Positions 1 to 11,900 of a stretch of 64,000 nucleotides of DNA are shown here, one piece after another. Location of the stretch: the NCBI GenBank assembly GCA_016801845.1, contig CM028925.1:7390501-7454500 (forward strand), in the 5' to 3' direction. A model generated the notes under the pieces. It did no database searches. It was not told the origin of the DNA and saw only the letters and a program-made list of their open reading frames with translations. This DNA is from Polydactylus sextarius. Taxonomy: Eukaryota > Chordata > Actinopteri > Polynemidae. Within the stretch, counting starts at the first letter, position 1. Each line of letters opens with the position of its first letter. The position numbers were made by a program, and so were the translations under genes.

Positions 1-414
1 CAATTTCACTATAGCAGGAAGTGCTATTTTATAAAATTGCTTGAATCCCACGGCAGGTTTATATTACCTGAAAATTTATTTCAACAATGGGGGAGGGAGT
101 TGTAGTCAAGCAGCTTGATGGACATGTTGAATCCTGCATATAAGCCTCTGCTAATAAATAACTGCTAGTCGGGCTTTGCAAGTTGCTATGTGCCAATTGT
201 TGTAGCACATAGCTGAGAAAGAGAGACCTTGTTAGTCTGGTTGTTTCTCCCGGACGCTTGTAGAAACCCCCAACGCGGGTTTTCAAACTGCAAGTTTTTG
301 CCTGTAATTTCGAGTCATAGCTTGGTTAGATTTAAACAAGCAGACGTAATTCTTATATTTTTAGATTCACTGTAACTTGAATAGAGTTCATTTAGAATAA
401 AGCTTTGAAAAATC

Positions 415-545
415 CACAGAATTAAAATGCACCATGCAACTCCAGAACTAGCTTAGAAATCATTACGATTATAATTCTACTTCAGTGTCAAAGTAATACA
501 GAAGCTGCTAACGGCTAACTCTGTCATTTCAATCGGTTTTGATTT
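415..545 (+). repeat. Dispersed repeat, copy A (partner at 1640-1810)
   Basis: About 130 bp align by eye to 1640-1810 in the same orientation. Shared blocks include the aaaatgcacc / tgcaac / ccagaact series, the 'cagtgtc(a/g)aagtaatacag' block and 'agaagctgctaacggctaa'. The second copy carries about 35 extra bases after 'aagtaatacag'. The two copies flank the MITE-like element at 866-1619. I do not recognise the family. Confidence 0.65.
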
Positions 546-603
546 TAACACAATATTATGAGGGTAACCTGTTTAAAACTGATAAGTGATATTACTTTAC
601 ACT

Positions 604-690
604 TAGAGCTTGGTTGTTTTTAGCTACACTAGCATAGCACCACTTTGTAATCAGGAGCAATTAGCAAATGTTAGCATGCTAACAAGTAGC
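604..690 (+). repeat. TAGC-rich repeat copy, ends in a 14-bp palindrome (partner at 3484-3570)
   Basis: About 85 bp match 3484-3570 closely: 'ggttgtttttagctacact', 'agcatagca', 'cactttgtaat', 'aattagcaaatg' and the perfect palindrome GTTAGCATGCTAAC (here 670-683). Similar TAGC-rich interspersed repeats are common in teleost genomes. The family name is unknown to me. Confidence 0.65.
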
Positions 691-865
691 TAGCATTGTG
701 AACATGTCAGCGTGCTGATGTGACTACTCTGAGTTAAGCTAAGTGCAGCCTGACAGTTGCTAGCTACTTATTTGTGCTAATTTGTAATAGTTCACACTTA
801 GTGATTAGGTGTTTGTTGCTGCACCTCATTGTAAGTGCTAATTCGGAACAAAATCAATAGGCACA

Positions 866-1619
866 GGCTGCAGCCGAATACCCTTACTAGCCTGCTATGT
901 AGTAGGCACAAATGAGTAAGTGACGATCTAGTACGTCTGAATACTTTAGTAGCTTTCAGTAGTAAGCAAAAGGTTCCCGGATGGCTTCCTACTTCCGCTA
1001 GGATTTTGCAGTATGCCAGCGATGTACACTACGCTATCCCAGAAGTCACTGGGAGATTGAAAACCACAGAAGAAGAAACTTCGTCCGCTATAACTGACAT
1101 CCGATACTTACTGGGATGAATTAATTACTTATAGTAAACAGTGATCCACAACCACATCTGTGCGCTTGTTAGTGAAAGTCAAAGTTTGTTTAGGGATAAC
1201 GGGAACAGCAAAAAGAGTCAGACGTCCTGTGATGTATAACTTTCTTTTCCAACCGTTTCTATACAAACTTCAAAAAGCGACTGCATTAAAACGCAAATGC
1301 AGACTGTTCAGTAAATAAAAGCCACGTGTACTTCAGTAAATGAAACATGTCCATGGTCATTCACGTCACCAATGCAAGTAAAAAGTCGCCGCTATGACTG
1401 CGATGCTAACTAGCCGTGATTGCTAACCCTCTGCTTCAAGCCGCTTAATCATGACGTTGATGTAAACATCCGGGTCACAAGACAAAAAAGATGGCGGTGA
1501 TGTAGTTAGTCCGAATTGTGCCTGTTACTGGCTGGTTGACATGTAGTAGCTACTACTATAACAGTTAAGTAGTAGGTACTCAGTAGTATGCAGTGTGTAC
1601 TAAAGATTCGGATGCAGCC
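866..1619. mobile_element. MITE-like element with imperfect terminal inverted repeats
   Basis: The left end begins GGCTGCAGCCGAATA and the reverse complement of the right end reads GGCTGCATCCGAATC, an imperfect terminal inverted repeat. A 3-bp ACA lies on both sides (863-865 and 1620-1622) and may be the target-site duplication. The internal ~750 bp have no coding potential. Both ends also carry related 'tagtagg' and 'agtatgca' type blocks. These traits fit a non-autonomous DNA transposon. A 3-bp duplication would point towards PIF/Harbinger-like elements, but the ACA is not the usual TWA, so I leave the superfamily open. Confidence 0.5.
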
Positions 1620-1639
1620 ACAATGTTTTTTATGCTTAA

Positions 1640-1810
1640 GATTCACAGAAAAAAAATGCACCTTGCAACACCAGAACTTGCTTAAAAATCATTAAGTTTA
1701 TAATTTTATTTCAGTGTCGAAGTAATACAGTGGTAGTTCACTATAAGTGCATGGGCACAATACAAACAGAAGCTGCTAACGGCTAATTCAGTGTCATTTT
1801 AATGGTGTCG
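1640..1810 (+). repeat. Dispersed repeat, copy B (partner at 415-545)
   Basis: Second copy of the repeat described at 415-545, in the same orientation. It differs by substitutions and by about 35 inserted bases after 'aagtaatacag' (roughly 1731-1767). Confidence 0.65.
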
Positions 1811-3400
1811 TTTTTGATAAATGCGCCTTGTGAAGTCGAAAAAGGGGAGAGAAGACTTTGGACTATGAACGCCTCAGTCTAAAATGGGATCAACATTAGC
1901 CACATTAATTTACCCAACCACTATTTGACACTTGTATAAGTGTCTCTGCAGCGCTGCAGGATGAAAGGGGAAAAAATGAAAATCCATTTTGGTATAGTGC
2001 TCTGAAACTGCAGAATGAAAGATATCGCTGCACCAACAGCGTTCATAAAGCGAAGCTGATAAGTCGACGGTGTGGAGTGACACATCCTTCCCATGTTAAA
2101 AAAAAAAAAAAAAAGATCAGGAAATTACAGGAACATATTTTAGTATCGGGGAAAAGGAGAGAACCAGCAAAGCGCGCCATTACATTCACACCTCCTGTTA
2201 TTTGTCAGATGCATTATCACATTATTATACTCACAGTTTACCCAACTCCCTGGAGAGCAAAGAAAATACACTATCACATGGCTCATCCTGGTTTCCATGA
2301 CAATGAGATTTCACCCTTTTCCTTTAGTTTCACAATATTCATCTATACTCCTTGATGTACATTTAATAATATATTGCTATTGTAACATTGTTGCCTGAGG
2401 GGAAAAAAATAATTTCATCTGCTGCTGAGTTTTGTTTGTTTGTTTGTTTTCCAGTTCATAAAACAGAATAATAGACCTCTAAGGTAGTAGCTGGACTCTT
2501 GGTTTCCCACAGCAAATTGATTGTGTAATGATGTTCCTCTCATTGTTAGGGATACAAATATATTTTTAGCAAAGCTGTGGAGAATTTGTAAATCATGCTG
2601 AACTCAACACAGTCTGGAGCACTGCAGGGACAACAACGCGAGGTTCCTACCACTGTTTTTTTTTTTTCTTTTTCTTCCAAAAACACATTCGGGTCACAAG
2701 GAAAACAAATCGAAGCGGCAACACTCTGGTGATCTGGCGGAAAAAAAAAAAAAAATCTTCTCATTTTTTAAAGTCTTCTTTAAAGTGTGCGGGTCACGTT
2801 CCAAAAAACGATGCAGTGTTAAAGTTTAAAATAACCGTTTGAGGGGAAGACAAAAAAAAATTGCACCTCCATTTGCATCAGTCCCCTGAGTTTTTGTGCA
2901 ACTGCACCACCTGTAAAATCCGGCCCAGCATTTTGTTTCAGAGACATACAAAGAATTATACAGCTGTTCACAGACTGAGGAGTATTAATCAACAATAATA
3001 TGTAAAACTGGTGAAGTTTACCTTTGAATATTATATATAAACTATCACACGTCCTTCAAATAACCATTTTAACTTGCTTTTATTCCGATTAATTACTTTT
3101 GTTTCTACTTGTTTAATAACCTAGAAAATCTCACGGGCAGTACTAAACTAGATTAAGCTAATAAAAAGAAATACACCACCTACATTTCAGCTCTTGAGTA
3201 ATTAACAATAAAATGTGCCTGAAGGTCCTATAATGTGTCTAGGACCTACTTCTCCTAATTGTTAACTCTTCATACTTTGTGAATTAGTTGTTTTTTTTTT
3301 TTTTTTGTAGCTGCACTTACAGCAGCTGCACTTTGTAACTGCAGCTAATTAGCAAATAACAGCTAGTTTGCTAATTTGTTACCATAGCTACTAACCTAAC
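1811..3400. other. Gene-free stretch
   Basis: I see nothing beyond A/T homopolymer runs (for example about 2099-2114, 2657-2668, 2742-2755 and 3291-3306) and a short (GTTT)n near 2437-2452. The open frames at 2077-2355 and 2546-2764 run through these homopolymers and are not credible genes. Confidence 0.6.
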
Positions 3401-3439
3401 GTGCCATGCAATAGCAATTAGCTCAAATGCGCTATAGCT

Positions 3440-3640
3440 ACATATAGCTTAACAATTAGCAAATGTTAGCATGCTAACAAGTTCTTTGCGCGTGGTTGTT
3501 TTTAGCTACACTAGCATAGCAGCACTTTGTAATAAGTGCCAATTAGCAAATGTTAGCATGCTAACAAGTTCCTCACCTAATATGCTAAACAATACACCAT
3601 TAGCATTGTCATTGGGAACATGTTAGCATGCAGACGTGCT
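3440..3640 (+). repeat. Cluster of TAGC-rich repeat units
   Basis: The segment holds two closely spaced copies of 'aattagcaaatgttagcatg' ending in the perfect palindrome GTTAGCATGCTAAC at 3465-3478 and 3552-3565, and a degenerate copy ('gttagcatgcagac') near 3620. The part at 3484-3570 is the partner of 604-690. The neighbouring copies suggest local duplication of an interspersed repeat. Confidence 0.6.
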
Positions 3641-5079
3641 CCCTACATGTGAACTAGCTACTTATTGGTGCTAACTGGTGATGCACTTAACGACTGGTTG
3701 TTTTTATCTGCACTTGTTAAGTGCTGCTTATGTTTTCATGCAGATGCATAAAATGTAATGAATTGAACATGGTAAACATTATCGCTACCTGCTACACTAT
3801 TATGTTAGCATATTAGCAGTTAGCTTAAAGACTCACTATAGCTAAGTGCAGCCTCAGAGAGTTGCTAGCATGGCTGTGGGCTCTTAATAGTCTCATACAC
3901 AATCTGACAACTTTATACAACTTTATCCCAGTGATCCAGCAGCTCTTCTTGTGACGGATGACTAGATGCAGTTTGACATAGACAAGACTCATTGAACATC
4001 AACAGTGACCCCAGCTGGGCAGCAAGAAACCCTGAAATCTGATGCCATGTCTGGATTTGTTTGGCTCCCTGACGCCCGCTGAACTTAGAAAAAAAAAAAG
4101 AAAAAGCTTAAGTTAAACCCTGTCCAGAGGCTTTTAGCTCCAGACACAGAATCACTGGCTGATGGACTGAATAGAGCATTTCAGTGTCAGACAGAGAGCA
4201 TCTTCACTGTCTGTGGTTGGTTTTATTCTTAGTCTAGCAGTAAGTTTGCTTTTCTCCTCAGTACAGCTGGTCCTGGTAGAGTTTGCTCCCATCTGAGTCA
4301 TTTGTAGGAATAATATCTTCTGTCCAGAGGTGTGGAAAGAAGCAATATGTCTCTTGCTCTCTTTCTCTTATCATCATTCTTGCAAACAAGGATTTAAGCT
4401 TTTTCATGTCCCACATCATCAATATAACTGCATATTGTGAGCAATAAATAAACTATATACTCACTGACCCAGTGCTGGCACACACTCTGAATGCAGCTGC
4501 GTCAGATGAAGGCCCTTGAGGTTCCCACACTCTCCTCTGCTCTTTATAATCACAGATATTTCTTAGACTGTGGAAACCTCCTTTCAAAGAGGAATATATT
4601 TTTATTCACTCAAATTTTTCCTAAAGACAAGACCAGATGTAAGAGATGTGTTTTCTTTGTTTGTTTTTTTTATCTGACCTCTCGTCCAGAGCAGCTTAAT
4701 GAGCTCAATCCATATCGCTGCGCACCGGACAAGAGTCTGAGCTCTGAGCTCTGCAGAGGTCAGTGTGACCAAATAATCAATCGGAGGAAAATGAGGCGTG
4801 TACGCTAATCAATAGTGTGTGTGTTGTGTTTTATATGAAACCACAACGATACTTTTTCAAGCAGGGAGGAAAAGTTTAGCAGAATGACCACATGCAGAGG
4901 ACAAACCAAACTCTGTAACATGTTTACAATACTCAAGTTAACTTGTAATTTACGTCAAATTATGCACCTGGCAACTTTTTCTATTGATGTTGAAGTTTTC
5001 TCAAGTTTCTTCACCAATTCACGTTAGCCGTTAGCATGCTAACTTCAAAAGAAGCAAAACAACAGTTACATTGGTGTAA
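3641..5079. other. Gene-free stretch
   Basis: No exon with plausible splice sites or recognisable protein. The 105-codon frame at 4491-4808 has no family resemblance. A further copy of the GTTAGCATGCTAAC palindrome lies at 5030-5043. Confidence 0.55.
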
Positions 5080-5089
5080 CTTTTCGTTG

Positions 5090-5465
5090 CTTACAGCTCT
5101 TGCCGATGCTAAACCTACAACTTTTGTGCTAAATATGCTAAATAAGCACCTGCTAATGCTATTGTTGGCGAGCATATAGGACTGACAGCAGCTGTTCAGG
5201 GGTTAGTTGCATTGGACAAGCTTTTGATTGCTAGCAGCTCTTGCCGATGCTAACCCTACAACATTTCTTTTAAGTTAGCTAAATAAATAGCTGCCGATGC
5301 TAATTTTAGCTAGCAAAAACTTGCATATAGGTGAAGCTTTTCGCTGCTAACAGCTCTTGGCGATGCTAAACCTGCAACGTTTCTGCTAAATAGGCTAAAT
5401 AGATAGCTGTTAATGCTAATGTTGGCTAGCAAAAACTTACATATAGCACTGACAGCAGCTGACCG
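5090..5465 (+). repeat. Three-copy tandem repeat of about 115-140 bp
   Basis: Three units start at 'gctcttg(c/g)cgatgcta' at 5096, 5237 and 5353, giving spacings of 141 and 116 bp. Each continues with 'ctacaac' or 'ctgcaac', a 'gctaaata' block and a TAGC-rich block. 'gactgacagcagctg'-like sequence ends units 1 and 3. Divergence between copies is moderate, so the array is old. Confidence 0.7.
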
Positions 5466-8400
5466 CAACTTTCCAGGTGAACATTAGCTCAGGGACCTGT
5501 GTTGTTTTACATATATATGTAGATATGTTTCTGGCATCGGTACCTTCTAGTTGTAGCAGGTGTTTTGAGTTTGAAGCTGAAGGCTACATCACCAAAGTAT
5601 CAACAGAAAAAATCCATCACTGGGTATTTGAAGCAGAGAAAGTACACCAGACTGCTGCCCCCCCAAAAAAGCAAACATTCATCTTAAAAGTCATTTATTA
5701 TAGTTAATAGTCTTGAAATTAGATTATCCAGTTGATTGAGAGTTTTATTTAATACTGTGACCATATTGAAATGTACTGCAGCCAAAATAAATCAATTTTA
5801 CATATTGGAAATGCCTTAAAATCAAATCTAAAATGCACCATGTTAGATTTAATTGTCGAAGCTGCTGTGTTTTTTCTGCTGTAGAAAAGTCAATAGCCAG
5901 GTTCTCACCAGCGAGACCCACTCTGTACACATATCACGACTCATAGCACCAACAGCAACTATTCTGTGATTCCCTTTCCTCCTCTCCAGTTCTGGCCCAA
6001 CCATGGCATGCTACTAGCATCCGCTGAGATGCTTCAGCATCGCCTCTGTGTGCTGCATGTATTCTCTCTATTGTAACGAAATGAGAGGCAGCAGAGAAGT
6101 CAGTGAGAGTTGGAACAGAGTTTCTATTCAAAGCTGTGAACTCCATAGGGCCGTGCGATTCATATTAGCATACATAGGGGAACAAAACAAACAAAAAACC
6201 GAATGGATGCGTCCGTGTACAAAAAAGCTGGAAGTTGTTGTAAAAAAAGCACTTTTGTTTCTCACACTTATCGATTATGTGCTCAAAAGTTACAAGTGGT
6301 ATTTGCTGAATTAAACAGTGGCATTGTCCTTGAGTTTGACAAACTCATTGAAGACATTTTAAGTTCAAGACGCGAAGTAATAACAGAGAGAGAGGGAAAA
6401 AATCCAATTCATGCTATGTAGGTCATTTCTGGAGAATCAGCCGCAGCGCAACACCATCTGAGCCAGTCAGTAATTGCTGTGTGGCTATAGGCAATAGTCA
6501 TTTTAAAATCAACCAGTCAGCTCTAACCTTAAACTCAAGCACCTCCAACCAAATCAATGGCCAAAGAAATGTTGAATTAAGGCCCCAGATAAAGTAAAGT
6601 TACACCCTCCACTCTGTCCTACAGGACCTTTTCATTACAGTATTTACAATGCCAAAGAGATGTCGTATATAAATTTGAATATGCTGAGGAAAAAAAAACA
6701 GCTTCCTCCCTTTTGGATTTTATGGTACAACTCCCTTTTTCTAAAGGTCAACGGAGTCAAAGTAGTTTTAGATGAATTTGGATGCAGCCGCTAAAAGCTG
6801 AAATTATTCCAACCTTTTAGGACTCGAGCTGCATCTTTTGTCACTGAAATGATAAAAGGATTCAACAATTCAGAAGAGGGTGAAAAAAAATAAGAGAATA
6901 AACAATATTGTATAGCAGAAACTTTATTTTTCTTTTACTTTGCTTTCTTGATAATCATCTTGTGAAACTGCAGACGTGTTTTCTGAACCTCAGACCTTCA
7001 TCTCTGTTTCATTTATATCGGAGGGTTGAAGTCATCGTTGACATTTGAGTTGAGAAGTCGGGCAAAACATCAGCTGAACTATAGTTACGTTAGCAATACC
7101 AACAGTCTATGTATGTAAATATCGTAGCTTAACATCTACGGACAAAAAGTGACGGGCACTGTTGTGTAATGTTGATTTAATGCGACGCAAAGAAGACAAA
7201 ACTCCTATAAACAGAGTTTATCATTGATGCGAGTTGCAGCCATGTTGAATGAACCGTTGGGGTTGATGTGGTAGCTCCGTCTTTCCAGGTTGGCGATTCA
7301 GTTCAAAATTATCAACAAAGAATTTGGAAATACCAACTGAATTACTTACAAATATACTAACAGTGACACTGAGCACCTCTCCATGGTGCTCTGTTTGTGT
7401 GTTGTGGCTGAATACAACATGCGTGCTCTAAAGGGTGAGAGCGACATAGATGGTAAGCTAAGTCCATTAGCTTTAGCTTAGCCAGTCTTGCATAATTTGC
7501 AGACATTAGTCTGACCGTGGTCTGACCGAAAATATCCGAAAAAACTGCCGTACTGGCGAGGTCGCGGGTCCATTATTATCAACTATTTCTTCATTTTTTC
7601 AGCACTTCTCACCCTAAACGCTGTCTGTTGAGACACTTTGGGTGGCGCAACCAAACATGACTGTGTAGTGATTGTTGCTGGCACGGTTGCTAGGTTACCA
7701 GGGAGCATGTGTGTCTGTTCATGCAACCAGACTTGCTTAGCACATTTTTATCACTTTCCTCATGTTCATGCCTTTCAGTTCAGTGCTGTTAGTTCCTCTC
7801 TCCATTTATCTTTAGTGTAAACTTAGGTACTCTTGGTTACAGTAGCCACATTAGCTCAATCAGCTAGCTATCTACAGCTGGTAAAAGCTGCCGCTGACAG
7901 TTGACATTTCATCGGATTGAAAACGGACAAGAAATGAGAATTTGGTCTGAAATCGGAGATAAATCTGCCACCTTTATCTCGTATGAGAAGTGGTGGAGGG
8001 GGAGACTCGGCTCGACAGTCGTGCGCAAAGCAAACAGTCAATTAACTGAAAAATGAGCCGCGTAATAAAGAAAACCGCTTTGTTGCATCAGTACGAGACG
8101 CGTGTGAATAAAGGCAGCGGTTCGGCAGCTGTGATGGCCTAGTAATCAGGATCATATCACAGCGGTGCAGCAGCTCCCAGCTCCCGTCTGAGCCATCGAT
8201 GGACTCTGACACTGAGTTTCTGTCCTTTTTTTTTTTACAAGGATACGTCAAACAGTTTGCAGTGTCTGCTTGACAATCCAGACAGTTCATCTCCCGCTGC
8301 AGCGTGGGGTTTTAGGTTTCATTTAAATTTTCTCCTTTCCTTTTTTTTTTTTTTTTTTTTATTTGCGGGGGTATTCTGCCGGACTCAGCGGGAGTGAGAC

Positions 8401-10759
8401 TCACTGTTCAGGTGTTTCTGTGAGAAGAAAATATAGACCTGTTGCTTGCGGAGCAGCAACAATGAGTTTTGAAATCGCTGTGCCTCGGCCATCATTGAAT
8501 ACCGAATGTTCAGACCTCGCTGGCTCCGTGGGTTAAAGCACATTAATCATGCTCCATTCACCAGCCCACATATGATGGATGTTTAGACCTGTGACACTAG
8601 CTAATTTCAACTAAGTGGTCTGTTATTCTCAAGGTGGATCAACAAATTTTCTGTGGACAAGATAGGTGAGATGGTGTTATTGTCTGTCAGCGTGTCACTG
8701 ATTTAGAGGGAACAAAACGGATGCAGTATTAATTTTATGTAATGGTTTTGAGATATTTCTAACTTTGGGTGGAGCAAATTCAGCCAATCCCCACAAATTC
8801 TGTGAAATCTTGAGCCGTACGTCAGCGAACTCACTTTCTTGTTTCTTTTGGAAGAAGCAGAAAATGTGCGATTAAAAAACATTTACTTTGTAAAATCGCT
8901 GCTAAGGACCCAGAGAAACCATATCCGGTCAAAGTTCACAAAAGCGTAGGAAAACTACTGAAGCGATGTCAAGTCGGCGGCAAAGATACAGGACAAGACC
9001 AGATGTTTATATCCAGACTTCAAAATAAAAGCACACACTGAACGGTTCACTGCTTTTTTTCCGTTATTAGCTGTGAAAATAAAAAGATACAAATTCAAAC
9101 GGACACAAAAACTTATTTTATGAAATAATTTGAAATCATTTTTATTTTATTATATAGGCTTTATAATTATACTGTCAATGCTATTGTCATTTTTTTGCCC
9201 TTCAAAAGGGAAAAATTGAATTGCAACAAAACGCAGTAACTTTAATCGTAATTTTTATTTATTTGTTTATTTATTTTTTAAGCAAAGCTGCTGCGAGATC
9301 AGGAGAATTGGGGCCCGCGAGATCCTGGAGGGACTGAGGATTTGAGTCCACGAAGGGCCTCGATGTTAGACTTTTACACTTAATTGCACCAAGTTGCCAA
9401 AGAAATCGGCTCTGAGTGAAATGTTCATGTCGCACCCTCAGTGAGGAGGTGAATCAGGACTTTCTGTCCACCCAAATACAATTCCCAGCGAGAAGAGAGA
9501 AGAGAAGAGGAAAAAAACACCTTACTGAGATGTTTACATGATCAGCAAGATGTTCAGCGAGAGGAAAATTAGTCATCAGCCACCAAATGTTCATCTTTCC
9601 CTTTTCTTCTAGTTATGCACGACTGCGCAGCTCATCGACAAAAGTTCTTCTGTCTAGGATACTTTTTTTTTGTTGTTGTCGTTGCAGCAAGAATCCACGA
9701 GGGTCCCGGGGAGGAAATTGCTGAGACGAGAAGAGAAAGAAAAAAAATAACGGCGAGACGTTAAAAAAAAAAAACATGTTTATTCTTGTCTTTTGTTCAG
9801 GACCAACAATGAGACTTCTCACACGTAAAATGTTAGATTTTTGTGATACTGTCAAAGCCTTTGAATCACAATGAGCTGCAGATAATTATGTTTAAAATAA
9901 ATTAAATGCTAAAAATGGCTCCTAGCACATATGTGACAGACGTTAAGATGTCATATTTAAACAGTAGTTTTCTTTATTATTTATTGTTAAATTTTATGTA
10001 ATAACTTGTTTTGGCCACTTGATGGCAGCGAGAACAAACCGCTAACATGCTCCACGTCGCTTTTAAAGCAGTTTAGTCGTTTCGTTTCTCGCCACCTGCG
10101 GATTATTTGTCTCGTTTTCTCTGTTTTTGTTTGTTGTTTTTTTTTTAATTCCTAAGAGAAACATCTGGATCTGTAGCAGCTAAACGCTAAATTCTCTCCG
10201 TGTTCAGCGGCGCGTTGCGAAGTTTGTTTGTGTTTTGGAGCCGAGGAGGCAGTTTACAGTGTCTTTTTAAAGAGCTGCTTCTTCACCCAAAGTGGCTCCC
10301 CGCTGCTGCCGACAAGAACAATATTAGAGTCATTACATCTGATAAATATTTATTGTCGCTGCTTAAATATTGTTTTATTTATTTATTGTGGCTGATTCTG
10401 ATCCAGTTTTTTATTCTTCCTTTTTTTTTTATTTATTTATTTGTTTTGGACAAAAATAACCAAACGCAAACTATTGTCCTTTTTTTTTTTTTAAAAAAAA
10501 AAAAAACCTAATTCTTTTACAAAACAAAATCTTCAAAATCTTCCCCCGACCGCAGCTGCAATCAGTTGATAGTAAGAGGTACAAGTGAACCTTGCAATCA
10601 GGTTTTAAGGACCCGCACATCTGCGCTGGTGTTTATTACGATTACGTCCAATCAGGCTTCGACTTACACACTTAAATCATCATTTAACACTTTCACGAGT
10701 GCAGTTTTCGGGTCTAGTTTCCGGCTCCGTCACCACAACTGCGACTGCATTTGCTGAAG
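5466..10759. other. Gene-free stretch of about 5.3 kb
   Basis: I find no supported exon. The stretch has several A/T homopolymer runs (about 8228-8238, 8341-8360, 9763-9774 and 10480-10506) and a few short frames of 60-103 codons that lack motifs, splice context or codon bias. The frames at 9613-9855 and 10200-10511 are extended by homopolymers. Distant regulatory DNA of spry2 could lie here, but nothing in the sequence proves it. Confidence 0.5.
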
Positions 10760-11900
10760 TGGAAAATGATCCTCTGATTACAACGGATTCTGTGTTTCTC
10801 TTGATCAGTCTCATTGTACATTTTGACACCGTAGATCATTGCTTACTCCTGGAGTGAAAATTTTACCTTTCTTTTTTAAGTGTATGAGTGCAGACTAGTG
10901 GGGTAAAGTCTTACTTCTCTGAAAGAACACAGTATGTTCCCTGTATCTCTATAATGAAATATGGAGTACTCCAAGGCTCTGTTCTTAGATTCTCTGTCTT
11001 TCTCTATTAATATTTCACTTCTTGACCAACATTCGCACAGTCATGGAATTAATTTCCAGTTTCCCACTGATGTTATTTGACAGTTTCTTCCTGTGACAGC
11101 TGATGACTCTTCTCAAATGATCAAATCGTAACCCTGCTCGTCTGAAGACGATCAGATCAATCGTTATGTTCCCTCGCTACATGACTCTTCTTTGTCTCTC
11201 CAAGGTGAAGAAGTCCTGGCTCCTTCCTCTGGAACGACCTCCCAACTGTCTGACTCCAAACTTCAACTCCACATCCTAACTTTCTTCTTAGATTACTTCA
11301 GGTCAGATGCGGTACCTGTCACCATTCGCCCGCCGGCAGGTCGAGCTGGTACCTTCTCTACGGTCTGTGTTGTCCTGCCGACCAGATTACTGTAAACTTC
11401 CTGACAACTGCTGCATCTCTCTAACCATCTGTTTGCTTATTCCCTCTAGCAAATGAGCATCCAGGCAGTGTCCCTGTCTCCTCCCTATCCTCCTCCTGTC
11501 TTTTCACCCAGGGTCTCACCGTGCTGGACCATCTCCTGGGACGTCCGCCGGTGTCTCTTGTATCTTGGATCTTGATCTTTGTCCTCCAGGAGCGTCCTCC
11601 TCCTCCTCCTATCTCTGACTCCCAGTGGGTGTTTGTGTCCATCTCATGCACATGTGAGTGATGTTGTTTTTGCCATACTGTGCATATGTATATATAAGGT
11701 AGAAGAAGAATTCTTTATCTGTTGCTCTTTCCGAGGTTTCGTCTCTTCGTCTTTTTCCTGCTCATCTTTTCCAAACATCTAAGGACACGCGGTGTTGTAC
11801 ATGTCGTACAGATCGTCACACTCGCCCTTGAGGCAAATTTACGATTCGTCATATCGAGGTCGTGTTAATAAAATCTGACTTGACTTGACTTGAGTTGACA
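10760..11900 (+). mobile_element. Decayed L2/CR1-like LINE (reverse transcriptase remnant and 3' end)
   Basis: Conceptual translation with frame changes shows degraded reverse-transcriptase blocks in the right order. FDTVDH is encoded at about 10822-10839, a 'SLKEHSMFPV' stretch resembling the SYLSxRTQxVxL block follows, then a 'NMEYSKALFLDSLSFSIN' stretch resembling GVPQGSVLGPLLFxIY, and 'HGINFQF' where the YADD region follows in intact elements. A later 'WNDLP'-like motif lies near 11229-11245. The 3' end has AATAAAATCTGACTTGACTTG at about 11867-11887, a TGACT-repeat tail typical of fish LINEs. Stops and frameshifts throughout show it is dead. Assignment to the L2 clade is by motif recall, without alignment. 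Confidence 0.65.

Larger units (their letters stand above)
1..865. other. Gene-free stretch with dispersed repeats
   Basis: No coding exon is supported here. The stretch is AT-rich. It contains one copy of a dispersed repeat (about 415-545) that recurs at about 1640-1810, and one copy of a TAGC-rich repeat (about 604-690) that recurs at about 3484-3570. The only open frame of note (59-286, - strand) has no recognisable motif and no splice context, so I regard it as chance. Confidence 0.6.

Noticed and set aside
10200..10511. 103-codon hydrophobic frame
   Set aside because: Extended by poly-T/poly-A homopolymers (Phe and Lys runs), no family match.
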